From contig NC_079498.1 of assembly GCF_030052815.1 (NCBI RefSeq), positions 79,036,992 through 79,100,991 of the forward strand: 64,000 nt of DNA, given 5' to 3'. The notes under the pieces were generated by a model. That model had not been told where the DNA came from. It saw only the letters and a list, made by a program, of their open reading frames with translations, and made no database searches. Numbering within the stretch: the first letter of the stretch is position 1; each line of letters starts with the position of its first letter. Positions 54,973 to 64,000 of this stretch are shown in pieces. The stretch is from Hevea brasiliensis (lineage: Eukaryota > Streptophyta > Magnoliopsida > Malpighiales > Euphorbiaceae). A program made the position numbers and the translations under genes.

Positions 54973-57599
54973 TGCGGCGTGGGCCGTTGACTAATCTTGG
55001 ACCGCGGGGAACCCTAGAAAATATTTTTGGGACTTAAATAAAAATATATTGAAATAAATGGTATTAGAAATATCAAAGAAAAATTAAATAATTAGTACAA
55101 AGAAAAACAAAAAATCGAGAAACTGCCAAAAAATAGGTGTTACCGAAAAAGCCGAAAAGCAACCCGAATAGGGGCATTGTGGTCAATTGACACCCCAAGT
55201 TGCCTTTTCACCTAAATGTACATTAAAAATAAATGATATTAAACTTTGAAAATACTATGAAAATTAAAATGGTGGTCCATAATTTAAATAGTGAAAGAAA
55301 AGAGGTTAAATGTGGGAATTATGGAAAATTTGATTAAACAAACATTATAATTGATTTTAGTGCTCCACTAACATCTTCAAAGTGGACCATTAAGCAGATT
55401 TGTGGCAGAATATTCCTTCATCTTCTTCATTTAGCAAACCAGCCGAAAACCACTTGGGAGAGAAAACTCCATTGCCGTTTGGTTGAGCTCCATACAACCC
55501 ATTTTGAGCCATCCTTTCCACTAAGTCCCTTCTTTAAAGTTAATCCTCACCTTGCAAGGAAGATTTTGGTAGCAATTTTAAGGAGGTTTAGTGAGGTTTT
55601 GGTCAAGCTTCAAAGGTGGTAAGTGTGTATTTTCCATTCTTGTTTCATTAAACTTTGAGTGGATGTTGTGGTGAGCTGTTTTGTGGAAGAAGTTTTGAAG
55701 TTTGATGATTTAATGGTGGTACACCATTTCGGCAGCCATGGGAACTCAGCATATTTAGTTTGTTTTTACTTGTTAATGGTAGTTTAAGATGTTGATGTAA
55801 GTGTTTATGTGTATAGAAATGATTTAGACAATGTATATTAAGAGTATGTGTAATGGTGCACTTGGTTTTGGAAGCTTGAAAGCAATTTGAAGGAGATATT
55901 TTCCATGAGGTGAACCGGAAACTTTGAAGTGTGGTTAGAAATGTGTTGTTTCATGGTTTGGTTCATTGAATTATGTTGTTTATGGTGGCAGCATATATAT
56001 GTGTATAATAAATTGGAATTGGATATGTAAATGGGGTATGTTCATATGGTTAAATTGTGTAAATGGACTTTGGAAAATTTTGAGTTATAATGTGTATGTT
56101 GAAAATGGTTACAAGCTGTCCAAAATGACCAAAATGTGTTGTTAAGTTTGTTAATGGTATGGTACAAACCAGAATTGGCATGAAAGAGTTAGCTCGGTAA
56201 GTATAGAATGTATAATTGGTAAGTGATGAAGAATGTGTAGTAGGGCAGTGTATGTTTTAGCTTAGAACCTTAAGTGTGTGACTCCAATTGTTATGAGACC
56301 AATTGGAGGTGAAACTAGGCACAAAATGTGCCAACTTTCATGAAGGAAGCTTACCTAAATTCTGCCTAGAAGGTGACTTGAAAAATGACCAAATCCGGAT
56401 TACTTGAAAGCCTGAAAATTGACCATTTGGGCAGCAGTTAGTGTTTTGACCATAACTTACTCAAAATAGGTCCAAATAACCTGAAATTTTTATCATGAAT
56501 AGTTTAGACATAGATCTACAATTCTTATGAAGACACCAAAGCCCATAAATGGCCAGAACCAAGCCAAATAGCTTGCATAAGTTCAGGTACCAAAACTGGC
56601 CAAACCAAAAGTGACCTAAAAATGACCTAAGCCTACCATTTTAGTGCATTCTGTCCAGCATTGGTAAATTGACCATATCTTGGTCTATCAACTCAGAATG
56701 ACTTGAAATTTTGCCCCGTTGGTCTATACAACTCAGAATGACCTAAAATTTTGCCCCGAGTGCAATAAGACATAGAGCTACAATTTTGCTTCTTTGACCA
56801 GAAGCTAAAAACCAAGAGAAATAGGACTTTAAGCTAGACCAATCTAGCACACAAAAATTGAGAATTTGACATTTACATACAATGATGCTTGAAGCAATTT
56901 GGCAATGAATGCCAACTTATAAAAATGGTAAATTGCACTATATTGGCAGCATATTGAATTACAATATGTGACATGTTGATGCTAGAAACAACTTATCCAT
57001 AGTACCTAAAAAGGTCAACATATGCATTGACTTATGAATTACATAATAGCTAGTAAACTCAAAAAAATTGATGAATTAAATAATTAATTTATAATGTGCC
57101 CTAGTTTGCCTAGTTGACTAGTTTGTATAGGTTGGCATGCCAATAGGATTCTGACAGCTGTTTTGTAAATGGCTTTATGCCATACTGTGTTTTTACAGCT
57201 TATTATGCCGCACTGTGATTTTAATAGCCTACAGCTATACATATTGTGTATTTATTCTTGGCTTATCGCCAGATTGACTATATGGCTTTTTAGCCACACT
57301 ATATGCACACTGGGAGACACTTTGTGACCGATGGTGTGGCGACCCGAGGTACCAGGTACCCAGTGCCAATATATCCATTTATCCAGTCTGGTCAGTATAT
57401 AGGCTACACGGGCAGTAATTCAAGTACTATTAAATTCAGATAGCTAAATCCAGTCTACTGACATACAACACTACCAAAAATTAGCAAATATTGAAATGTT
57501 AGCAAATAAAAGTAGAATAAGCAACTGCAAAGTATATCGATGTTATAATTTTATAAACACTTCATTTACTTTATTTTAGTGTATATTTCTTTATATTTG

Positions 57600-57648
57600 G
57601 CACCACTAAGAAAAATTGCTTAGCGCGTTGCTTTTGTAATGCGTAGGT
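57600..57648 (+). other. Twin hairpin of LTR-C'
   Basis: Hairpin 1: CTAAG with CTTAG around AAAAATTG. Hairpin 2: CGCGTT with AATGCG, one G-T wobble compared with LTR-C. Confidence 0.65.
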
Positions 57649-58249
57649 ATTGGAGACACAGCTGGGGAGCCCAGCAGACCTACAACCAGGTGAGACATCA
57701 GATCCGCACAGGAGTCCAGAGTCATCTGCACTGCATTGCATACATGGTAGGACTTAGGATATCTTGTATTTTGTACTTTTGTTGTATTTTTGAAATTCAG
57801 CCCTGTATTTTGTAATTTTATGAAAGCTCTAAAGTTTGTAATATTTTGTACATATTAAATAACATGGGGATTTTCTGGATATATTTAAATTATTATGGAC
57901 TGTATTATGGAACTGTTTAATGACTGTAAAAGTCTATTGGCTTTACTGAGAAATAGAGACTATGAAATATTTGAGATTTTGATATTATCATATTAAACTA
58001 TTTTCAACAGGTTTGGAACGACAGTTTGTCCGAAATACAGATGGCATCTTGCCAAATTTTTATTACCATTTTTGAAACACTGATTTTATCAAAATATGAA
58101 AATAGTATCAGCATGATATGAATATTACATAAAAGACTTCTTAAAATCAAATTGAGTTCAGGAAATACAATAATCACAGACTAGGTGTTCCGGCATGCCA
58201 TGTAGCACGCCTTGCTCGGCTATACTGTAGACGGGTGAGGGGTGTTACA

Positions 58250-58300
58250 ATCCGTCTGAGGATGATAAGTCATACTGATATCTCTAAGCTTATAGCAATT
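58250..58300 (-). pseudogene. G5 integrase scrap
   Basis: Minus strand reads ISVWLIILRRI-like text in one frame and, in another, SMTYHPQTD at 58250-58277, the conserved end of the integrase core (compare FHPQTDGQSER in G1). It stops in the D codon at the LTR-C' edge. Confidence 0.6.
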
Positions 58301-58959
58301 ACGGTGGTACAGGTAGTTCACATTAATGTAACCGAGTCACTGACTCTAGCTACCTTACAAGTATAGTATTTCGATAGGTTAGTTCAGAAGTTTTAAATTT
58401 TTGACTAGAATTTTCACATTTATTTCCCGTAAATAATACTCTATTCGGGCGTAACTGTATCAAATCAAAAACTACTTACAAACATCCTTATCTTGGTGTA
58501 CCATGAGGAAGCACGTAGCTCTACACAGTAATCCCGTATCGGTACTGTAATCTGTAGCTTTCAATACAAACATCGAGAACATTACATAGTCACTACGTTA
58601 TAACCTCATGGACTAGGTTTTCTAACATCTTATCTTTCTCGAATCCACTAATATCCTAAACCTATTCTGATTACAATATCCCTTAACAATTATTAACAGT
58701 AACATCTTTGCCCTCATTTAGAGCAATTCTATTACTGTAACTTACTTTTAGGTCCTCTTGCCTTACATTAAGTAGGCTCGCCAATTAGCTTTATAATTTA
58801 TGGTGTGTTAGAAAATACTTTTAGCTAACAATTCTTCTAAAATTAATGTCAATCATACTTGTTATTATAGTTTTTATCCTAAAGGACTAGTCGCTAATAC
58901 ATCAAAATTTATTCCCATGTAAAGGAATAGCAACAGAACATATAGTTCTAACACTAACA
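58301..58959 (-). other. G5 non-coding spacer
   Basis: No ORF of note. 58480-58950 resembles 19370-19860 of G4. The part 58301-58440 has no match that I can see in the window. Confidence 0.6.
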
Positions 58960-59520
58960 CTAGAACATATACATCAAAATTTCTCGACCTCTACTGACTG
59001 TCTGTGAACTTCGGAGAGTAGATCGAGGTGCTCTAGTACAATCTCTAACAAAATGTCCATGTTTACCATAATTGTAGCACGCTCCAGTGGCTTTACGATA
59101 AATACCCCCATGTAGTTTGTCACAAGAGTTACAGATACGAGGGGATAGAAACTTCTGGTTGTTCAAAGACTAGGTCTTGGTGGTCTCTGCCCCGATGATC
59201 CGCCTCTGTCATATCCCTGAGCTCGGGGCTCCTCAAATTCTTTTCTCTTCCCTAAATTACTGCTCGAGCTTTGACCCATAGGTTTCTCCCTCTTCTCTAT
59301 TTCACACTGCCCTTATGGGGGTTGGGTTTGTACTTGGGCTTGGGATGACAGATTATCAGCCATTTGTTCAAAGAAAGAGGCCATTTGTGTAGTAATTTGT
59401 ATAGGCGGGGCTAGTAAAGTTGAGCTTCCGACTCTCTGAAAGGCTGGGGCCTTACCATGTACTTTCACTGTCATAGACTGTTCTATTGTCTCATCCTTCT
59501 CTTCCATATCTTTTCATAGG
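58960..59520 (-). pseudogene. G5 gag with the core domain deleted
   Basis: The minus-strand start at 59507 reads MEEKDETIEQSMTVKVHGKA with Gln-rich QMASFFEQMADN and ends QTQPP and a stop at 59313, the same place as in G4. The text then jumps to a linker (RKEFEEPRAQGYDRGGSSGQ) and the zinc region CNSCDKLHGGIYRKATGACY, where one Cys has become Tyr (C-to-Y in GGIY, against GGMC in G4), then NYGKHGHFVRDC with a Cys replaced by Tyr as well. So both metal sites are damaged. Confidence 0.8.
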
Positions 59521-59678
59521 ATTTTCTATTCCTGTACAACCAACATAAGGAGATATCTCTCCATTAGTTCATATTTATGATGTAAATGTACTATATGTAT
59601 CAAACATTTGAGCAGTTGTATTTATCGGCAAAAAGATTTCAAATTCACAGTTCAAAATTTACTTTAAAACCATTGCTC

Positions 59679-59690
59679 TGATACCACTAA
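59679..59690 (-). other. G5 primer-binding site
   Basis: Minus strand TGGTATCAGAGC just inside the LTR edge (to within two bases). Confidence 0.85.
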
Positions 59691-60302
59691 ACATATCACA
59701 CCCTACTCCTCCGTAAGATGTAACATGATCCCGTAGTACACCTAATGAATTACCGTACTTCTCCTACTAGTAACCCATTAAATATGAGACAAGGGATTTT
59801 AAAACAATTCTCGATAAATTTAAATCATCAATTAAAATCTGGTGTTATAAAAATTTTTCCAAATTTCGGCAGAGTGCTGGCTGTATTTTGAGAAAATAGT
59901 TCTTCAAACCTAAAAAGGAAAACACTCCCAATATGATTTCTCAAATACAACCCCAATAAACTTCATTTCATCTCATAATTCAAATCTCAATAATCAAATC
60001 AATTCATTTTCAAACCAACCTCATCATAAAAGAAACATTTCATTGATTACAAGACTCAAAAATTAATATTACAAAACTATACAAGTAAATAAAATCTCAA
60101 ATTTACATTACAATAATTTGCATTTAATTACATACCAAAATATTTTACAAGAAATTTTATACAACTGCTCAAATAATTTACATACATATATTTATATGCA
60201 AAGATCAAAACCTATGTACATGGGCATACCTATGACATACCTGGAGCTGATCTAAATGTGTCTTCAAAGAAGCTTACTCAACTGCTCTATGCTCTTTTTA
60301 CC

Positions 60303-60350
60303 TGCGACAGCATATAAAGCTATCGCTGAGCGGTGAATTCAGTGGTGCAC
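60303..60350 (-). other. Twin hairpin of the G5 LTR
   Basis: Minus strand: hairpin 1 CTGA with TCAG, weakened; hairpin 2 GCGATAGC with GCTGTCGC, 8 bp with one wobble. Confidence 0.65.
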
Positions 60351-63300
60351 AACTATAACTTAAAACATAGTACAATATACCTTAGCAAAATTATAGCAAA
60401 TAATTTGGAAATCAGGATACTCATCAAATTCTAAAAAATCAAATTATTCATTGCCAATAACATAAATCATTTGTATGAAATGACTTTGATCAAGAAATTC
60501 AATTTATCAAATCACAACCAAACATTTAAGGTAATTACAGTAAAATCAATTATACATAAATCATAATTGAAATCACAATTCTTTACTATTCAAAAACCAT
60601 TCTTTATCTCACTAACTATGCAAGACTAATCTGAAAGTGCCATCTTCGGGGTGATTCTAACTCCCTGTAGTCAGGGAGGTCGAATCAGATTCTAACTCCC
60701 TATGGTCGAGGAGGTTGAATCATCGTGCACAGTACACACCACAATAATGAAACTTCCGAAAGGGCCATAACAAATAAAAACTTAGATCTAACCTCTAATC
60801 AGAGGAGAATCTAAGCCTGTGCAAATACCATGGTAATCAAAACAAAGCTAACTCCATTGTCTCCTCAACAAAGGAGAGAGATGGGTAATAACCTAGTCAA
60901 GTATCTATAGTGAGATACAAAACAATATCATAAATCTCCTTGTACTTTTCGTGAGCATAAATCACAACACAATTCGATTCAAAGTCAATTCCAATATCCA
61001 ATAATTTTTATGCTCATCACAATTCAAAACATAAATTTGTATTTTTTTCATGCAAATTGCCCATCACAATTCAAAACATATTCTCTCACAATTTTTCAAA
61101 ACATAATTTATTCAATCCACAACAATGCTTAATACTTGTTGAAATACCATTTCACAAAACTAAATTCATACATACTATAATAATTTCAATAATCATTGAA
61201 TTAAATCCAATACTTGATAAACATAATACATAAGGAAAATAACTTCATTTAATCATATGAAATATTCAGAACAAAATCAATTAAAAACTAGTTGTGCACA
61301 AACCTCTGAAGAGTAACCTCTTGGCCCTGACTTAGTGTTTCCTTCCCCTTCCCTGAGTCTTTGCTAACTGAAACACACAATTTACAGTGTTTCAGTACTC
61401 ATTTAAACTGTCTCTAACAATAAGGTTCAATAATTAATTTATTCAATACTATTGCTTTCCTTAGTCAACCTATAATGTTGACCCTTAATGCACTCTAGGG
61501 GAATAAATTTTAATGGTACCAATCTTTCACATTTTGCATTTCAATATGCTACGAATATAGTGCAATTTACCATTTTTACAAGTTGGCATTCATTGCCAAA
61601 TTACTTGAAGCATAATTGTATGTAAATGTCAAGTTCTCAATTTTTGTGTGCTAGATTGGTCTAGCTTAAAGTCCTATTTCTCTTGGTTTTTAGCTTCTAG
61701 TCAAAGAAGCAAAATTATAGCTCTATGTCTTATTGCACTATGGGAAAAATTTCAGATCATTCTGAGTTGTATAGACCAAGATATGGTCAATTTACTAAAA
61801 CTAGACAGATTGCACCTTTAGTGCAAAATTTGGTCAATTTTAGGTCACATTTAGTTCTGGCAGTTTTGATATCCGAAATTTTGCAAGCTATTTGACTTGG
61901 TTCTGGCCATTTCTGGGATTTCGTGTCTTCATAAGAATTGTAGCTCTATGTCTATGCTATCGATGGTAAAAATTTCAGGTCAATTGGACATATTTTGATT
62001 GAGTTATGGTCATCCTAATGACTACTGTTCATATGGTCAAAAATCTAGGTTTGCAAGGTTGCCATTCCGGATTTTGTCATTTTTAAGGTCAGTTTCTAGG
62101 CAGAATTTTGGCAATATTTCTACATGAAAGTTGGCCTATTTGGTGTCTAGTTTCACCCCCCATTGGCGTCATACCAATTGGGTTCACAGTTTTGCACTTA
62201 TGACCTAATTTAGGTGCTGCCAACATACACAATCTGCATTTGAACATCACACTTCCAATTTTGACAATACTCCTCCTCCCAATACTTCAACATTTAATCA
62301 TGGCACTTCTATATATATTGTACACAATTCTAGCAAACATTTTGGGCAGAACACTCAAGTGCTCAATGCACACAATACACCATTAAAGTTCAACATTTAC
62401 ATCCACCCAAATTCAATGTACATTAACACTTATATCACACATACACTTCCATGGTAATTACACAAACTGCCCACCATTCAAAACCATCATATTTCATTAA
62501 TAAATTTCATAAACTCACACACAAATTCATGATATTATAGGCTGCCCAACATGGCAGTTTACCAAAGCATCAAAGTCCCACTTTTAAATCCTTAATTCAA
62601 ATGTTCTAATTCAATAATTCACATTCAATCAATTTCTAGCACAAGTATTTTCATCAATCCAAGTGTAACCCTCATTTGCTTACTTATCAACATCCCAAAA
62701 CATTAATTAAATTCATGAGATAATTAATCTCTCATGTTCTCATGGCTGCCCAAAATGAAGCAACAATACAAATCTCCATTTCAAAAGCTCAATCACAAGT
62801 TACACATGATATTAACTTACTGGCATCACAAATTACTTTAATCCACACTAATTCCCATCAAATACCATCAATTACACATAAGAATAATTCACTTACCTTC
62901 CCTTTTCATGGCTGCCAAGAATTACACACACCAAATACTCACTCAATTCCTTAAATTTTTCAACCAAACTACTCACCATAACCTCAATACAAACTTTAAT
63001 TAAGCAAGGGAAGAAAAACTAGCACTAACCTTTTTTGAGCTTAACCAAAACCTCATCAAATCCTATTCTTTTTGCTTCCAATATACTGCCCATGATGTAT
63101 AGACTAAGTTTAATGAAGGAAGCCTTTGATTTCATGGAGAGGATGAAGAGCTTGGATGTGTTGCATGTGGGGCGGCCATGGGAGTTTTGGGAGAAAATTT
63201 TAATTCGGCAAGAAGAAGAAATGAAGAAGAAGATGAGTGAAATGGATGATTCTCTTGTCTTCATGTGGCTTTATATACCCCACTAAGGTCCCCTAACTTA

Positions 63301-63690
63301 AGTTTAATTATTATTATAATTAAACTTTTAATTATTCCACATTTTATCCCATAATTTCTCTTAATTACATTATACATAGAATTTTTTTCTTTCATGGGAT
63401 TTTCAAAATTTAATGCTACTTATTTTTCATGGACATTTAGGTCAAAAGTCCACTCTAGGTGTCAATTGACCAAAATGTCCCTCTTCGGGTCAAATTCAGA
63501 CTTTTTTGGTGCTACCAATTTACCCCTTGTACTGCCGATTTCTTAAATTTTTGTTTTTGTTTATATTGACTTACTAATTTTTTTTTGACATTTTCAATGT
63601 CAATTACACCTCAATAAACCTTTAATTATGTCGCAAAAATATTTTCCGGGGTCCCCCGTGGTCCAGGGCTAGTCAAGGGTCCTCGCCTTA

Positions 63691-63738
63691 ATTTCCCGGT
63701 GCGGTCACCCATCGCTACGGGTTTGGCTCGTTTAACTT
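63691..63738 (-). promoter_or_regulatory. 5S-promoter-like block in the G5 LTR
   Basis: Minus strand: AAGTTAAACGAGCC, GCGATGGGTGACCGCACC, GGGAAAT. Middle block perfect. Confidence 0.55.
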
Positions 63739-63908
63739 AGTCACATTTTATCTCTTTTATTTTTCCTTAATTTTTCTCAGCACATATTTCATTATTTTAT
63801 GCTTGTTTACTATCACTGGAGTGTAGTTCCAGACATTCTGACTTTTCGGGGCAGACATTAGCCGTCTGAACAGTAGGACGTACGTACTATGAAAATGAGG
63901 GTGTTACA

Positions 63909-64000
63909 TGTACCATGGACAAAGGAGAAACTCTGAGACTTGCCATAGTCTTGCGACTTAAGGTGTCAACCACCACATTTTCTTTCCCTGGCTGATAGTC
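63909..64000 (-). pseudogene. Gypsy pol fragment (RNase H-integrase linker)
   Basis: Minus strand from the window edge reads DYQPGKENVVVDTLSRK, the conserved linker DYHPGKANVVADALSRK that follows RNase H in gypsy pol. It is the target into which G5 inserted; the rest lies beyond the window. Confidence 0.8.

Larger units (their letters stand above)
54750..58249 (+). mobile_element. LTR-C', mosaic gypsy LTR without TSD
   Basis: Starts TGTAACACTCCTATGTTCGG like LTR-A and ends GACGGGTGAGGGGTGTTACA like LTR-C, 3500 bp. The left half follows A/A2, the right half from about 56720 follows LTR-C. At the switch there is a 39/40-bp duplication (56680-56718, 56719-56758). The left flank is ACAGG in X gag (plus), the right flank ATCCG in minus-strand pol; they do not match each other, so the two sides come from different insertions. 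Confidence 0.8.
58250..63908 (-). mobile_element. G5, gypsy element with deletions, 3' side missing
   Basis: Minus strand: 5' LTR (59694-63908), primer site, gag with an internal deletion, a spacer like that of G4, and a scrap of integrase ending at 58250. The LTR right edge abuts another gypsy pol with flank TGTAC (63909-63913). No 3' LTR is present; it was presumably lost when the 58249 junction formed. Confidence 0.78.
59694..63908 (-). repeat. G5 5' LTR
   Basis: Minus strand from TGTAACACCCTCATTTTCAT to GGGTGTGATA (canonical TGTGACA with a change), 4215 bp. Plus-strand 61310-61510 follows the X LTR (reverse of 23930-24030) and 61530-62230 follows LTR-C (reverse of 9600-10260), so the LTR is a mosaic. 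ORFs such as 62742-62954 (+) and 63025-63264 (-) lack recognisable domains. Confidence 0.8.

Noticed and set aside
63025..63286. Overlapping 79- and 83-codon ORFs as a captured host exon
   Set aside because: Both strands are open over the same stretch and no family is recognised; other LTRs carry only the weak common phrase at this place, so capture is not supported.
1..64000. Bacterial or viral system (operons, phage, toxin genes)
   Set aside because: No ribosome-binding-site-led gene runs, no compact coding; all coding text belongs to plant LTR retrotransposons.

Overview
The window looks like repeat-packed, probably pericentromeric or heterochromatic, DNA of a flowering plant. The grounds are AT-rich sequence, long-terminal-repeat (LTR) retrotransposons with tRNA-iMet primer sites (TGGTATCAGAGC), Ty3/gypsy pol of the chromovirus (Tekay/Del-like) kind, Ty1/copia pol, a Cassandra element (a miniature retrotransposon of vascular plants whose LTR carries 5S rRNA sequence) and a plant-type U6 snRNA copy. 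A woody eudicot such as a Euphorbiaceae species is my guess only. I see no intact host gene: nearly every base falls in a retroelement or a solo LTR, and every gag or pol has stops, frameshifts or deletions.

Names used below: G1 to G5 and X are gypsy elements; LTR-A, A2, C, C', D, E and F are separate gypsy LTRs. Layout: 1-3042 LTR-E (+, cut by the window edge), sitting in G2 gag; 3043-5029 G2 gag-pol (+); 5028-5209 piece of Cassandra LTR; 5210-6166 3' part of LTR-F; 6167-7071 G3 protease-RT (+); 7072-7267 and 14480-15045 two halves of an unclassified non-coding element, split by solo LTR-A (7268-14479), itself split by solo LTR-C (8075-11471); 15046-20768 G4 (-), an internally deleted gypsy element; 20769-21649 LTR-D (-, partial); 21650-54749 element X (+), whose 5' LTR is split by the complete 24-kb element G1 (24296-48575, -). 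G1 contains a Cassandra-U6 composite (31011-41980), which contains a complete copia element (31861-41829, +); the G1 5' LTR contains a solo copia LTR (44702-46809, -). X gag is split by solo LTR-A2 (49973-54062) and ends against a mosaic LTR-C' (54750-58249). Then come G5 (58250-63908, -) and a scrap of another gypsy pol (63909-64000, -).

Reading the insertions outwards-in gives about eight layers: G3 > unclassified element > G4 > LTR-D > X > G1 > Cassandra-U6 > copia. Target-site duplications (TSDs) support the inner layers exactly: G1 ATGAG, composite CTGCT, copia GGAAG, solo copia LTR GTTTC. Several outer elements lack their right halves, so a deletion or recombination is inferred near 58249.

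The most interesting signals are: (1) the Cassandra composite, two LTRs in one direction, a near full-length U6 snRNA copy, then a third LTR in the opposite direction, inserted as one unit between 5-bp repeats; (2) a pair of adjacent hairpins kept at the same place in every gypsy LTR family here, with compensating base changes; (3) a block like the 5S rRNA internal promoter (AAGTTAA ... GATGGGTGACC ... GGGAAGT) near the 5' end of all nine gypsy LTRs whose 5' ends are present; (4) two gag genes sharing the same internal deletion, pointing to a non-autonomous family.
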